A stretch of DNA of 64,000 bases from JBJXHG01 sp046160865 (GTDB taxonomy: Bacteria; Planctomycetota; UBA1135; GCA-002686595). Of the stretch, positions 1 through 8,955 are shown one piece after another. The translations under genes were made by a program, and so were the position numbers. Each line of letters opens with the position of its first letter. The stretch's first letter is position 1. The stretch lies in assembly GCA_046160865.1 (NCBI GenBank), contig JBJXHG010000051.1:5359-69358 (forward strand), given 5' to 3'. Under the pieces are notes generated by a model, which was given only the letters and a program-made list of their open reading frames with translations, was not told the DNA's origin and ran no database searches.

Positions 1-896
1 GCGTGTTCACGAACCTGACGCGCGATCACCTGGATTACCACCACGACCTCGAGGGCTACGCCGCGGCGAAGGAGCAACTCTTCGCGAACCTGCGGCCGGG
101 CGGCTCGGCCGTGCTCAACGCCGACGATCCGACTTCGGATCGCTTCGCGAAATTTGCGGAGCGCCACGGCGCACGCGTCTTCAAGTACAGCGCGCGGTTG
201 CGCGGTGACCTGTGTGCCTCTCAGCTCTCGACCGATCTGTCGGGGTCGCGTTTCGTCCTCTCCGGGATGGGGATCTCGAGAACGAAAGTCGCGATCCCGC
301 TGATCGGCCGGTTCAACGTAGAGAACGCACTGGCCGCCGCCGCCGCCGCGCTGCTCTCGGGGGCGAGTCCTTCCTCTGTATTGGAGGGGCTCGCCTCTGC
401 GTCCAGCGCGCCCGGCCGCCTCGAAGCGGTCGACATGGGCGACGTCCCGTTCCGCGTGCTCGTCGACTACGCGCACACCGAGGCCGCGCTCGAGAACGTC
501 TGCCGCGTGCTGCGCCAGAGCTTGTCGCACGCGAAAACGCGCCGCGGACGGCTGATCGTCGTCTTCGGCTGCGGCGGCGATCGCGACACCGGTAAGCGCG
601 CGCCGATGGGGCGTGCCGTGAACGAGTTCGCCGACATCGCGATCGTGACGAGCGACAACCCGCGCAGCGAGGATCCCGCCGCGATCGCCGCTGCGATCGA
701 AGCCGGGATGCAGCCGCAACAAGCCGAGCGCGTGGTCGAGCTCGACCGCCGCCGTGCGATACAGATCGCGATCGAGCGCGCCGCGCCGGGCGACGTCGTG
801 CTGATCGCGGGCAAGGGACACGAGACGACGCAGACCATCGGGTCCGCGGTGCTCGCATTCGACGACCGAGAGGTCGCAGCCGAGGTTTCGCGATGA
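1..896 (+). CDS. murE: UDP-N-acetylmuramyl-tripeptide synthetase MurE (5' end outside window)
   Basis: Cytoplasmic ATP-dependent ligase that adds the third residue of the peptidoglycan stem peptide to UDP-MurNAc-dipeptide. The window opens inside the gene: the first readable codons give TNLTRDHLDYH, a central-domain motif of MurE, so the N-terminal domain and Walker A loop lie upstream. The C-terminal ligase domain is complete. It carries DNPRSEDP, the DNPR-type motif that in characterised MurE enzymes contacts meso-diaminopimelate, so DAP rather than lysine is the likely substrate (family knowledge applied to this motif). GKGHETTQ near the end is also typical. The stop overlaps the murF start in an ATGA arrangement, which indicates translational coupling. 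Confidence 0.95.
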   Translation, partial: VFTNLTRDHLDYHHDLEGYAAAKEQLFANLRPGGSAVLNADDPTSDRFAKFAERHGARVFKYSARLRGDLCASQLSTDLSGSRFVLSGMGISRTKVAIPLIGRFNVENALAAAAAALLSGASPSSVLEGLASASSAPGRLEAVDMGDVPFRVLVDYAHTEAALENVCRVLRQSLSHAKTRRGRLIVVFGCGGDRDTGKRAPMGRAVNEFADIAIVTSDNPRSEDPAAIAAAIEAGMQPQQAERVVELDRRRAIQIAIERAAPGDVVLIAGKGHETTQTIGSAVLAFDDREVAAEVSR

Positions 897-2293
897 AATG
901 TGAAGTCCAAGACGTCGTCGACACGACCGGCGCGGTGCTCTCGCGCGGTGACGCGCACCGCGAGGTGCGCGGCATCAGCACGGACACGCGCTCCCTGTCG
1001 CGCGACGAGTTCTTCTTCGCGCTCTCCGGGCCCAATTTCGACGGCAATCGGTTCGCTGCCGAGGCCGCCGAGCGGGGTGCCGCGGGGCTCATGCTCTCGG
1101 ACGAAGGCGGCGCACCCCCGCCGGCGCTCCGGGACTTGCCCCGCGACACCCCGGTTCTCTTCCACCGCTCGCCGCGACAAGCGCTGTCGAGCTTGGCGGC
1201 TTGGCATCGCAGCCAGCTCGCTGCGCCGGTGATCGGTGTCACCGGCTCGTGCGGCAAGACGACCACGAAGAACATCCTGGTCGACCTCTTGTCGTCACGC
1301 GCGCGCGTCGTCGGCTCGCCGAACTCGTTCAACAACGACATCGGCGTGCCGCACACGCTCTTCCTCGCTGACCGCTCGACGGAGGCGGTGGTGGTCGAGA
1401 TGGGCACGAACCATCCCGGCGAGATCGCGGGCTTGTGCCGCACCGCGCAGCCGACCGCGGGCATCATCACGAACATCGGCGCCGCACACCTCGAAGGCCT
1501 GCGCTCCGTCGACGGTGTCGCCGCGGAGAAGGGCGCGCTGGTCGAGTCGCTGCCCGCGGACGGCTTCTGCGTGCTCAACGCCGACTGTCGTTGGACGCCC
1601 TCGCTGCGCGCGCGCACGCGGGCGCGCGTCCTGACGTTCAGCGTCGACGGCGACGGCGATCTGAACGCGAGCGACGTGTGGTTCCACTCGAGCGGCACGA
1701 CGTTCCGGCTCGACGGCCGCGAGATCACCTCGCCGCTCCTCGGACTGCACAACGTCCAGAACCTGCTCGCCGCGCTGGCCGCGTGCAGCGGACTCGGGCT
1801 CGCGCTCGACGAAGTGCTGCCGGCGGTGTCGAAGCTCAAGCCGTCGCGCCGCCGCCTCGAGCGTCTGCAAGCGGGCGGCATGACGGTGATCGACGACAGC
1901 TACAACGCGAATCCGGAGAGCGCGCGCGCGAGTGTGCGTGTCCTCTCCGGCCTGCACGGACACACGCGCCGCGTGCTCGTCCTCGGAGAGATGCTCGAGC
2001 TCGGCGAACTCGCGGCCGAGCTGCACCACCGGATCGGTTCCGAAGCCGCGCGCGCGGGACTCGATCTCGTCGTCCTCGTGGGTGACCTGTGCCGCGCGAG
2101 CGCGGCGGGTGCGCTCGAGAGCGGACTCGCACCGGACCGCGTCGTGCACGTCGCGGACACGGACGAAGCGATCGCGCGCGTGCCGAGTTTGCTCGCGGCC
2201 GGCGATGTCGTGCTCGTCAAGGGCAGTCGGCGCACGGGGCTGGATCGCCTCGTGTCGCACCTCCTCACGTTGAAACAGGAGGACGCGGCGTAG
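893..2293 (+). CDS. murF: UDP-MurNAc-tripeptide:D-Ala-D-Ala ligase MurF
   Basis: Cytoplasmic ligase that attaches D-Ala-D-Ala to UDP-MurNAc-tripeptide and completes the soluble cell-wall precursor. The 466-residue product has the usual three Mur-ligase domains: an N-terminal substrate-binding domain (about 1-110), a central ATPase with the P-loop GVTGSCGKTTTKN at 115-127, then a C-terminal domain with DDSYNANPES, a well-known MurF/MurE-type motif. The ATG at 893 overlaps the murE stop by 4 nt and is the obvious start. Length and motifs are ordinary for the family. About 160 nt separate it from mraY, the widest gap in this operon; that gap is G+C-rich and shows no clear gene. Confidence 0.96.
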   Translation: MKCEVQDVVDTTGAVLSRGDAHREVRGISTDTRSLSRDEFFFALSGPNFDGNRFAAEAAERGAAGLMLSDEGGAPPPALRDLPRDTPVLFHRSPRQALSSLAAWHRSQLAAPVIGVTGSCGKTTTKNILVDLLSSRARVVGSPNSFNNDIGVPHTLFLADRSTEAVVVEMGTNHPGEIAGLCRTAQPTAGIITNIGAAHLEGLRSVDGVAAEKGALVESLPADGFCVLNADCRWTPSLRARTRARVLTFSVDGDGDLNASDVWFHSSGTTFRLDGREITSPLLGLHNVQNLLAALAACSGLGLALDEVLPAVSKLKPSRRRLERLQAGGMTVIDDSYNANPESARASVRVLSGLHGHTRRVLVLGEMLELGELAAELHHRIGSEAARAGLDLVVLVGDLCRASAAGALESGLAPDRVVHVADTDEAIARVPSLLAAGDVVLVKGSRRTGLDRLVSHLLTLKQEDAA

Positions 2294-2453
2294 GTCGAGC
2301 GCGTCCAATCAGGGGGGAATCGGTGGAGGGGAAGAAGAGCGCGCGCGGCGTCGTCGTCGCGTCGGCCCGAGCGATCGCGCGGCTTGCCGCGCGTCGCGAG
2401 TTTCGCGTGATCGGTGCGATCGCGCGGCCGGTTGCGCGTCGCGGAGGTGCGTC

Positions 2454-3602
2454 GTGATCCCGGGCATCCTCGACGAGTGGCTGTCGCTGCGCTTGTTCGG
2501 CTACATCACGTTTCGCGTCGCTATGGCCGCGCTCACGGCCTTCGCGTTCGCGTTGTGGTGGGGACGGCCGACGATCGCTTGGCTCCAGCGCCACAAGGTC
2601 GGCGAGGACGTGACGAAGACCGACTCGAAGGAGCTCGCGCAGCTCTCCGAGAAGATGGGCAAGAAGAACACGCCGACGATGGGCGGGAGCTTCCTCGTCG
2701 CGGCGCTGCTCGCGTCCGTGCTCCTGTGGTGCCGGCTCGACAACTTGCACGTCGTGCTCGCGATCTTCCTGACGGCCGGCTTCGCCGCGGTCGGCTTCGT
2801 CGACGATTTCAAGAAGCTCAAGATCGCGAAGTCGAAGGGTCTGACGCCGCGCGCGAAGATGCTCGGTCTGTCGGTGGTGACGCTCTCGGCGCTCTCGGCG
2901 CTGTGCTACTTCGCCGTCGCGACGGGCCGGCCGACGCTGCTCGCGCTGTATCCGCCGTTCTTCAAGGACGTGAGCCTCTCGCTCGCGGTGATCGGGCCGC
3001 TCGGGTGGCTCCTGTTCGTGTTCTTCGAGTGGCTCGTGATCGTCGGCACGTCGAACGCGTGCAACATCACGGACGGACTCGACGGTCTCGCCGCGGGCAG
3101 CATGGTCATCTCCGGCCTCGCGCTTTCGGTGTTCTGCTACATCACCGGACGCGCGGACATGACGAGCTACCTGAACCTGCCGTACGTCGCGGCAGCTTCC
3201 GAGATGGCCGTCGTCGGCGGCGCGCTGTGCGGCGCGTGCATGGGTTTCCTCTGGTACAACGCGTTCCCCGCGAAAGTGTTCATGGGGGACTCGGGATCCC
3301 TGCCCCTCGGCGGACTGATGGGCTGGATGGCGATGGTCGCGAAGCAGGAGCTCGTGCTCCCGCTGATCGGCTTCGTGTTCTTCGCCGAGCTCTTCTCCAG
3401 CTGGCTGCAAACTTTCTGGTTCCGCCGCAGCGGTGGACGCCGCTTGTTCACCGTCGCGCCCGTGCACCACGGGCTGCAGTTGAAGGGCGGCATCTTCCAG
3501 CCCGGCGCAGCGCCGTGGCACGAGGTCACGATCGTCGTGCGCGCGTGGATCATCGCCGCAGTGTGCGCGTTGGCGAGCTTGTCGCTGATCAAGGTGCGCT
3601 GA
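2454..3602 (+). CDS. mraY: Phospho-N-acetylmuramoyl-pentapeptide transferase MraY
   Basis: Polytopic inner-membrane enzyme that transfers phospho-MurNAc-pentapeptide to undecaprenyl phosphate, forming lipid I. The 382-residue length is normal. Visible hallmarks are GKKNTPTMGG (about 69-78), the aspartate pair in FVDDFKK (Asp117/Asp118), NACNITDGLDGLAAGS and a C-terminal HHGLQLKGG segment. About ten hydrophobic segments are spread along the chain. The GTG start at 2454 is chosen because a perfect GGAGG lies at 2443-2447, six bases upstream, and because the protein then begins with the expected short periplasmic lead and first membrane helix. The stop overlaps the ftsW ATG by one base (TGATG). 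Confidence 0.96.
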   Translation: MIPGILDEWLSLRLFGYITFRVAMAALTAFAFALWWGRPTIAWLQRHKVGEDVTKTDSKELAQLSEKMGKKNTPTMGGSFLVAALLASVLLWCRLDNLHVVLAIFLTAGFAAVGFVDDFKKLKIAKSKGLTPRAKMLGLSVVTLSALSALCYFAVATGRPTLLALYPPFFKDVSLSLAVIGPLGWLLFVFFEWLVIVGTSNACNITDGLDGLAAGSMVISGLALSVFCYITGRADMTSYLNLPYVAAASEMAVVGGALCGACMGFLWYNAFPAKVFMGDSGSLPLGGLMGWMAMVAKQELVLPLIGFVFFAELFSSWLQTFWFRRSGGRRLFTVAPVHHGLQLKGGIFQPGAAPWHEVTIVVRAWIIAAVCALASLSLIKVR

Positions 3603-4882
3603 TGGCGAGATTCCGAGGCAAGACACCGCTGCCCGACGGGGTCGAGGTCCCGCGCGAGCGGCAGCTCACGCTCGTCGAGCGCTTCGACTCGTTCGCGCGC
3701 CGCGTCGAGTCCGCCGATCCGTCGAAGCCCGCGATCGCGCTCTTCTGTGCCGTTATGGCGCTCTCGGCCCTCGGTCTCTTGATGCAGGCGAGCCACGCGG
3801 CGACGACGCTCTCCGCGGATCAATTCTGGGGCCAGTTCGGATCGCAGGTGCGCTTCCGCATCGTCGCGATCGTGGCACTGCTCGTCGGCTTCCGCCTCGG
3901 ACCGAGCGGATTGCGCCGCTTCATTCCGGCGCTGTGTGTGCTGAGCGCGCTCGCGCTGGTGCTCGTATTCGTGCCGCCGTTCGCGGATCCGAAGAACGGC
4001 GCGCACCGCTGGCTGCAGATCCCGGGTACGGGCTTCTCGTTCCAACCATCGGAGCTCGCGCGCATCGTCGTGATCCTGTGGGTCGCCGACCGCTGCATCC
4101 GTCTCGGGCCTGCCGTGCGCGACCTGCGACGAGGTGTCGTGCCGATGCTCGCATTCGCCTGCGTGTTCTTCGGCCTGATCCTCGTCGAGACGGATCTCGG
4201 CAGCGCGATGCTGTTCCTCGCGTGCGCGTTCGGAACGATGTGGGTCGGCGGCGCGCAGTCGATGCACGTCGCTGGGCCGGTCGTCGGGCTCGGCGGATCC
4301 GCGTTCCTCGTGCTCGTCACGTTCGTGTCGTACGTGCGGCAGCGCCTGCTCATGTGGTTCGGCGCGTCGCAGAACAACCAAGTCGACCGTACCGCGGATG
4401 CGATGGCGAGCGGCGACTTCTTCGGCGTCGGGCTCGGACAAGGGCTCTTCCGCAATGCGCGCGTGCCGTACCTCGAGACGGACTACGTGCTCGCGCTCGT
4501 CGGGGAAGAGCTGGGGCTGTTCGGCGTGTGGCTCGTGCTCGCGTTGCTCGTCGCATTCATCTGGTTCGGCTTGCGCTTCGTGCTCTCCATCCGTGATCGC
4601 TACAGCGCACTGTGCGCGTTCGGTCTCTTGCTTTCGGTTGCATTGCAAGCGATGGTGCACGTGCAAGTCGTGACGGGGCTGGCGCCTCCCAAAGGCATGC
4701 CGCTGCCGTTCATTTCGCATGGCGGAACCGCACTCGTGGTTTCGTCGCTGGCGGTCGGAATCGCGCTCGGTGCTGCACGCTCGAGCGCCGCTTCCGCGCC
4801 CGCAATCGTTCCGTCGCAGCCGAGTGCCGGCGACGTTCCATCCGTCCTCCATCCGGAGCCGCGCGCGGCTCTCGAACCCTAG
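3602..4882 (+). CDS. ftsW: SEDS-family lipid II polymerase FtsW/RodA type
   Basis: Membrane glycosyltransferase of the SEDS family, which polymerises lipid II into glycan strands, usually with a partner class B PBP. The 426-residue protein has a polar N-terminus of about 45 residues followed by about ten transmembrane segments. Family motifs include GAHRWLQIPGTGFSFQPSE, the acidic segment VETDLGSAM, and the closing PLPFISHGGTALV near the C-terminus. Position between mraY and murG favours FtsW over RodA. ATG 3602 overlaps the mraY stop; a much longer open frame running upstream in this frame is only a G+C artefact over mraY. No partner PBP is encoded in the window, although murE and the genes before it are cut. 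Confidence 0.9.
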   Translation: MARFRGKTPLPDGVEVPRERQLTLVERFDSFARRVESADPSKPAIALFCAVMALSALGLLMQASHAATTLSADQFWGQFGSQVRFRIVAIVALLVGFRLGPSGLRRFIPALCVLSALALVLVFVPPFADPKNGAHRWLQIPGTGFSFQPSELARIVVILWVADRCIRLGPAVRDLRRGVVPMLAFACVFFGLILVETDLGSAMLFLACAFGTMWVGGAQSMHVAGPVVGLGGSAFLVLVTFVSYVRQRLLMWFGASQNNQVDRTADAMASGDFFGVGLGQGLFRNARVPYLETDYVLALVGEELGLFGVWLVLALLVAFIWFGLRFVLSIRDRYSALCAFGLLLSVALQAMVHVQVVTGLAPPKGMPLPFISHGGTALVVSSLAVGIALGAARSSAASAPAIVPSQPSAGDVPSVLHPEPRAALEP

Positions 4883-4908
4883 TCCTCCATCCCCGAGAAC
4901 CTGATCCC

Positions 4909-5853
4909 ATGCAACAGATCGAACGCTACGGCGTCATCGCGCTCGTCTTCCTGCTGGTCACGATCGTGGCCGTTTCCTTTTGGGGCGACAGCAAGTCGCC
5001 GAGCTTCTGGTCGCGCTTGACCGGCAAATCCGCGGACACGAAAGTCGCGCAGCTCGACGCCGAGAAGCCGGCCGATGCGCCGCTGCACGTGTCGGAGCGT
5101 GCGCTCGCGGATCCGCTTCCGCTGAGCCCCGTGGTCGAAGCCACGCCGGCGGACATGCTCGCCGGCGGTGTCGCTCCGGCTGCGACGAGCGACAGCATGC
5201 TCGCACCGCAGGGCGGCGCGAACATGCCGATGAGCACGCTGCCGAGCGGCGTCGGCACGCAAGCCTCGGAAGTGGCTCCGTACACGACTCACGTCCCGGC
5301 ACCCGTCGTCGACGCGCCGATCTTCGCGAGCGGCGAGCCCCGCGTCGACGCGCCGAAGAAGGCCGCGGCGAACGCGACGTACACCGTGCAGAAGGGCGAC
5401 AGCTTGGCGCGCATCGCCGCGCGCACGCTCGGTGACGAGCAGCGCTGGCCCGAGATCCAAGCTCTCAACGCGGGGCTCTCGCCGAAGAGCTTGCGTGTCG
5501 GCGCGAGGATCGTGCTCCCGGCCGACGCGAAGACGTCGACGGCCGCCGCGAAGTCGATGAAGGCCAGCGCGAACACCGCGCAGCCGGTTGCGAAGCAGAG
5601 CGACAAAGCCACGCCGCCCGCGAAGAAGAGCGGCCGCTCGTACGTCGTGAAGAGTGGCGACAGCCTGCGCGCGATCGCGCGCCGCGAGCTCGGCGACGAG
5701 AACCGTTGGAACGAGATCGCCGCGCTGAACCCGAGCGTCGATCCGAAGCGCCTCCTCGTCGGCAAGTCGCTGCGCCTTCCGTCCGGCTCGAACGCCCTCG
5801 TCGCCGCGAACGTCCCCGCGTCGACGCCGAGCAGCAAGCCGCGCGTGCGATGA
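4909..5853 (+). CDS. Membrane-anchored protein with two LysM domains
   Basis: A 314-residue probable peptidoglycan-binding protein. Residues 8-25 form one hydrophobic segment after MQQIERYG, so it is likely anchored in the inner membrane with its bulk outside. Residues 30-160 are low-complexity, Ala/Pro-rich linker. Two LysM modules follow, the first opening with TYTVQKGDSLARIAARTLGD and the second with SYVVKSGDSLRAIARRELGD, separated by a Lys/Ala-rich stretch. LysM binds GlcNAc-containing glycan (family knowledge). Lying inside the mur operon 26 nt after ftsW, it may link the septal or lateral wall machinery to peptidoglycan; that role is inference. Its stop overlaps the next start (ATGA). 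Confidence 0.85.
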   Translation: MQQIERYGVIALVFLLVTIVAVSFWGDSKSPSFWSRLTGKSADTKVAQLDAEKPADAPLHVSERALADPLPLSPVVEATPADMLAGGVAPAATSDSMLAPQGGANMPMSTLPSGVGTQASEVAPYTTHVPAPVVDAPIFASGEPRVDAPKKAAANATYTVQKGDSLARIAARTLGDEQRWPEIQALNAGLSPKSLRVGARIVLPADAKTSTAAAKSMKASANTAQPVAKQSDKATPPAKKSGRSYVVKSGDSLRAIARRELGDENRWNEIAALNPSVDPKRLLVGKSLRLPSGSNALVAANVPASTPSSKPRVR

Positions 5854-6095
5854 GCGAGACTCTGCGCAACACGCTGCTCCTCGGTTGTCTCTTGATCGTG
5901 GGGCTCGAAGCTCCGCGCGCCGCACTGCTCGTGCTCGAGGACTTCGAAGGGCCGTATGCACCGCCGTCCGCCGCGCGCGCGGACGGCGTGCCGGACACGG
6001 CCGCGCGCATCGGCGCGTGGCTCTGGGCCGCGCCGCGTCTCGCGGCGGTGTCGTGCTTGCCGTGGACGCTCGGCAGGAGCCCGTTCCGTCCGTGA
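5850..6095 (+). CDS. Small membrane-anchored protein of unknown function
   Basis: An 81-residue product with one N-terminal hydrophobic segment (about residues 7-32) and a short polar domain containing PYAPPSAARADGVPD. It matches no family I recognise. Support comes from context: its ATG overlaps the stop of the LysM gene (ATGA) and its own stop overlaps the GTG start of murG (GTGA), so it fills the space between two real genes exactly and is translationally coupled on both sides. It could be an accessory factor of the wall-synthesis complex. A chance open frame is possible in such G+C-rich DNA, but the double overlap argues against it. Confidence 0.55.
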   Translation: MSETLRNTLLLGCLLIVGLEAPRAALLVLEDFEGPYAPPSAARADGVPDTAARIGAWLWAAPRLAAVSCLPWTLGRSPFRP

Positions 6096-7339
6096 CGCGG
6101 CACGCCGCCACACTCTCGACCGAAGCGCGCGCACCCGTGCGTTCGCCCGCCAGTGCAGCCGCAGGCGATCTGCGGCTCGCGCTCGCGGGCGGCGGCACGG
6201 GCGGGCACATCGTGCCGGGCTTGCACTTGCTCGAGACGGCGCGTGCGTGCGGTCCGCGCATCGGCGATGTCGTGTGGTTCACGTCGGGGCGCGCGATCGA
6301 GGACCGTGTGCTCGAGCGCTTGGAAAGCGATGCCGCCGGGAATGCGTTCGAGCGCGTGCGCTTCGCGCTCGAGCCGGCCGGCGGCGGTGCGCCAGCGAAA
6401 GGTGCGCTCGTCTGGCGCGCGCCGCGCGCGGTGTTCCTCGCGCGCGAAGCGCTCGTCCGCCACCGTTCGCAAGTGCTGCTCGGACTCGGCGGCTTCACGT
6501 CGCTGCCCGCCGTGATCGCGGCGCGCTCGCTGTCGATCCCGGTCGCGCTGCTCGAGATCAATGCCGTGCCCGGCAGTGCAACGCGCTGGTTGTCGCGCTT
6601 TGCGACGCGCGTCTATCACGCCTGGCGCGGCAGCGCGCGGGCGATGAACCCAAGCGGTGCACCGAGCGCGCAGCATCGGTGGATCGGCCCGCCGCTCGCG
6701 CCGGCATTTCGCGCCGGCGTCGTGCCCGATTCCGCGAGCGGCCGGGCGCGCGCCGCCGCCGCGCGCGCGCAGCTCGGGTTCGACGCATCGAAGCCGTTGC
6801 TCGTCGTGCTCGGCGGCAGCCAAGGCTCGAGCGCGCTCAACCGCTTCGTGCAGCAACACGGTCCAGCGCTCGTCGCGAGCGGCATTCAAGTGCTGCACCA
6901 GACCGGACCGGCGAAGGCGAGCGAAGCGTGCGCGCCGTTCAGCGGCTACCGCTCGGTCGCGTATGTCGACCCCGTGCTCACCGCGCTCTCGGCGGCCACG
7001 CTCGTGCTCACCCGCGGCGGAGCGTCGACCTTGGCCGAGATCGCCGCGCTGCGCCAGCCGTCGATCGTGGTGCCCTACCCGCACCACGCCGACCGACACC
7101 AAGAGAAGAACGCTCTGGAGCTCGAAGGCGGCACACGCATCGTCCAAGAGGAGCATCTCACGACCAAGCTCCGCGAGGAGATCGTCGCGTTGTGCGGCCC
7201 ATCCGGCGCCGGTGAGCGCGAATCGATGTCGCGCGCGCTCTCCGCGGCTGTGCCGCTCGAGGGCGCGACGCGCTTGTGCACCGAGCTGTGCGAGCTCGCC
7301 GCTGCCGCCGCCGTGCGCGGCGCGGCCAGTCGCGCGTGA
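6092..7339 (+). CDS. murG: UDP-GlcNAc:lipid I N-acetylglucosaminyltransferase MurG
   Basis: Peripheral membrane GT28 glycosyltransferase that converts lipid I to lipid II. The glycine-rich lipid-side loop GGGTGGH is at about 33-39 of the 415-residue product. The C-terminal half shows the UDP-GlcNAc region: LTRGGASTLAEIAALRQPS followed by VPYPHHADRHQEKNA. The GTG at 6092 is chosen because it overlaps the preceding stop and gives a short 30-residue lead before the first Rossmann strand; the lead is a little longer than in well-studied MurG. No ATG gives a better fit. The next gene, murC, begins 84 nt downstream. Confidence 0.93.
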   Translation: MTRHAATLSTEARAPVRSPASAAAGDLRLALAGGGTGGHIVPGLHLLETARACGPRIGDVVWFTSGRAIEDRVLERLESDAAGNAFERVRFALEPAGGGAPAKGALVWRAPRAVFLAREALVRHRSQVLLGLGGFTSLPAVIAARSLSIPVALLEINAVPGSATRWLSRFATRVYHAWRGSARAMNPSGAPSAQHRWIGPPLAPAFRAGVVPDSASGRARAAAARAQLGFDASKPLLVVLGGSQGSSALNRFVQQHGPALVASGIQVLHQTGPAKASEACAPFSGYRSVAYVDPVLTALSAATLVLTRGGASTLAEIAALRQPSIVVPYPHHADRHQEKNALELEGGTRIVQEEHLTTKLREEIVALCGPSGAGERESMSRALSAAVPLEGATRLCTELCELAAAAAVRGAASRA

Positions 7340-7422
7340 GTGCCGAACCGAATGGCCGCGACGCGCGTCCAACAACCCCAAGTCTTCCAATCTCTCCGCA
7401 TCCACGACTCGAACGACTGCGC

Positions 7423-8955
7423 ATGAAGCGTCTGCAATCCGAACCTCACCCCGCGCCGGCCAAACCTGCGTGCGACTCGCGTCCTCTCCCTCCGCTCGTG
7501 AGCGCTCCCGCATCCGCGAGCATTCCAGAGCGCGTGCACTTGCTGGGCGCCGGCGGCGCGGGCGTCTCCGGTGCGGCGCTGTTGCTGGCCGCGCGCGGTC
7601 ACGCGCTCAGCGGTCACGACCGCGCCGACGGGCGCTTCGTACAGAGCCTGCGCGCGCTCGGTGTCAGCGTCGATCTCGGCCCGAGCGACGCGGCCGCGTT
7701 GCCGCCGGACGTCGAGCTCGTCGTGCGCTCCGCTGCGGTGCCGCTCGACGACGCGCAAGTCGTCGAAGCGAACCGGCGCGGCGTGCCGGTGCTCAAGTAC
7801 AGCGACTTGCTCGGCCGCATCGCGCCGCCGCGGCGCACGCTCGCCGTCGCGGGCACGCACGGCAAGACGACGTCGTCGTGGATGGTGTATCACGCGCTGC
7901 GTGGCTTGGCGGAAGCCGCGGGTCGCGGCGCACCGGCGCCGAGCGCGCTCGTCGGCGGCGCGTGTCGCACCGTCGGCGCGAACGCAGTCGCGGGCGACGA
8001 CGGCGGCTGGTTCGCGTGCGAAGCGTGCGAGTACGACCGCTCGTTCCTGCGCCTCGCGCCAGAAGGCGCGATCATCACGAACATCGAGCCCGATCACCTC
8101 GACTACTACGGCACGCTCGAAGCGATCGAGGAAGCGTTCGCGCGCTTCGTCGACAAGATCCATCCCGACGGCTTGCTCGTCGTCGGCAAGGACGTGCCCG
8201 ATCGCGTCGTCGCCGCGAGCCCGTGCGCCGTGTGGCGCCTCGGCCGCGAGATCGAGATCGACTTGCGCGGCGAGAGCCACGGCTTCTTTCGCTTCCGGTT
8301 GCGCGGTCCGGGCTTCGCGACGCCCGAGGTGCACCTCAATGTGCCCGGCGCGTTCAACGTCGAGAACGCGGCGCTCGCGCTCGCGCTCTCGATCGGCCTC
8401 GTCGCGCGCAACTGGCATCTCGACGTCGAGCAAGCAGCCGCCGGTGCCGCGCGCGGTGTGCACCGCTACAAAGGCGCGGAGCGGCGCTTCGAGCCGTGGG
8501 GCACTTCCGGCGGAGTCGAAGTGATCCACGACTACGCGCACCATCCGACGGAAGTGCGCGCGACGCTCGAAGCGGCGCGGCGTGCGCTGCCGGGGAAACC
8601 GATCCACGTGCTCTTCCAACCGCACCAGCACAGCCGCACCGCGCGCTTCCTCGACGACTTCGTCGAGAGCTTGCGCGGCGCCGACCGCGTGGTCGTCGCG
8701 GACGTCTACGGCGCACGCGTGCACATCGACGTGCGCGGCGCGGGCTCGGAAGAGCTCGTCGTGCGCTTGAAGCGCGCGGGTCTCGATGCCGCGCACGGCG
8801 GCACGCCCGCCGAAAGTGTGAAGAAGCTGTGCGAGCGCTTGCCGTCCGGCTCGGCGGCGTTGATCCTGGGCGCGGGTGACATCGATCTCGTCAAAGATGA
8901 CCTCCTTGAAGAGCTGGCCGTGCGCGGCGCGGCCGCGCGCCGAGCTCGCGGATAG
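7423..8955 (+). CDS. murC: UDP-N-acetylmuramate:L-alanine ligase MurC
   Basis: Cytoplasmic ATP-dependent ligase adding L-Ala to UDP-MurNAc, the first step of the stem peptide. After about 36 extra N-terminal residues of low complexity, the Rossmann segment HLLGAGGAGVSG starts, then the ATPase loop AVAGTHGKTT at 141-150. Later motifs are NIEPDHLDYYG, DDYAHHP-like IHDYAHHPTEV and LFQPHQHSRT, all standard for MurC. At 510 residues it is slightly longer than usual because of the N-terminal extension; a GTG at 7501 would remove most of it and is a possible alternative start. The 3' end overlaps murB by 59 nt. Confidence 0.94.
   Translation: MKRLQSEPHPAPAKPACDSRPLPPLVSAPASASIPERVHLLGAGGAGVSGAALLLAARGHALSGHDRADGRFVQSLRALGVSVDLGPSDAAALPPDVELVVRSAAVPLDDAQVVEANRRGVPVLKYSDLLGRIAPPRRTLAVAGTHGKTTSSWMVYHALRGLAEAAGRGAPAPSALVGGACRTVGANAVAGDDGGWFACEACEYDRSFLRLAPEGAIITNIEPDHLDYYGTLEAIEEAFARFVDKIHPDGLLVVGKDVPDRVVAASPCAVWRLGREIEIDLRGESHGFFRFRLRGPGFATPEVHLNVPGAFNVENAALALALSIGLVARNWHLDVEQAAAGAARGVHRYKGAERRFEPWGTSGGVEVIHDYAHHPTEVRATLEAARRALPGKPIHVLFQPHQHSRTARFLDDFVESLRGADRVVVADVYGARVHIDVRGAGSEELVVRLKRAGLDAAHGGTPAESVKKLCERLPSGSAALILGAGDIDLVKDDLLEELAVRGAAARRARG

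Noticed and set aside
313..1881. Long antisense open frame across murE/murF
   Set aside because: Composition shadow of G+C-rich coding DNA; Arg/Ala/Ser-rich, no family, and two firm genes lie opposite.
2414..3601. Upstream extension of the ftsW frame over mraY
   Set aside because: Out-of-frame shadow of mraY; ftsW has a good ATG at the mraY stop.
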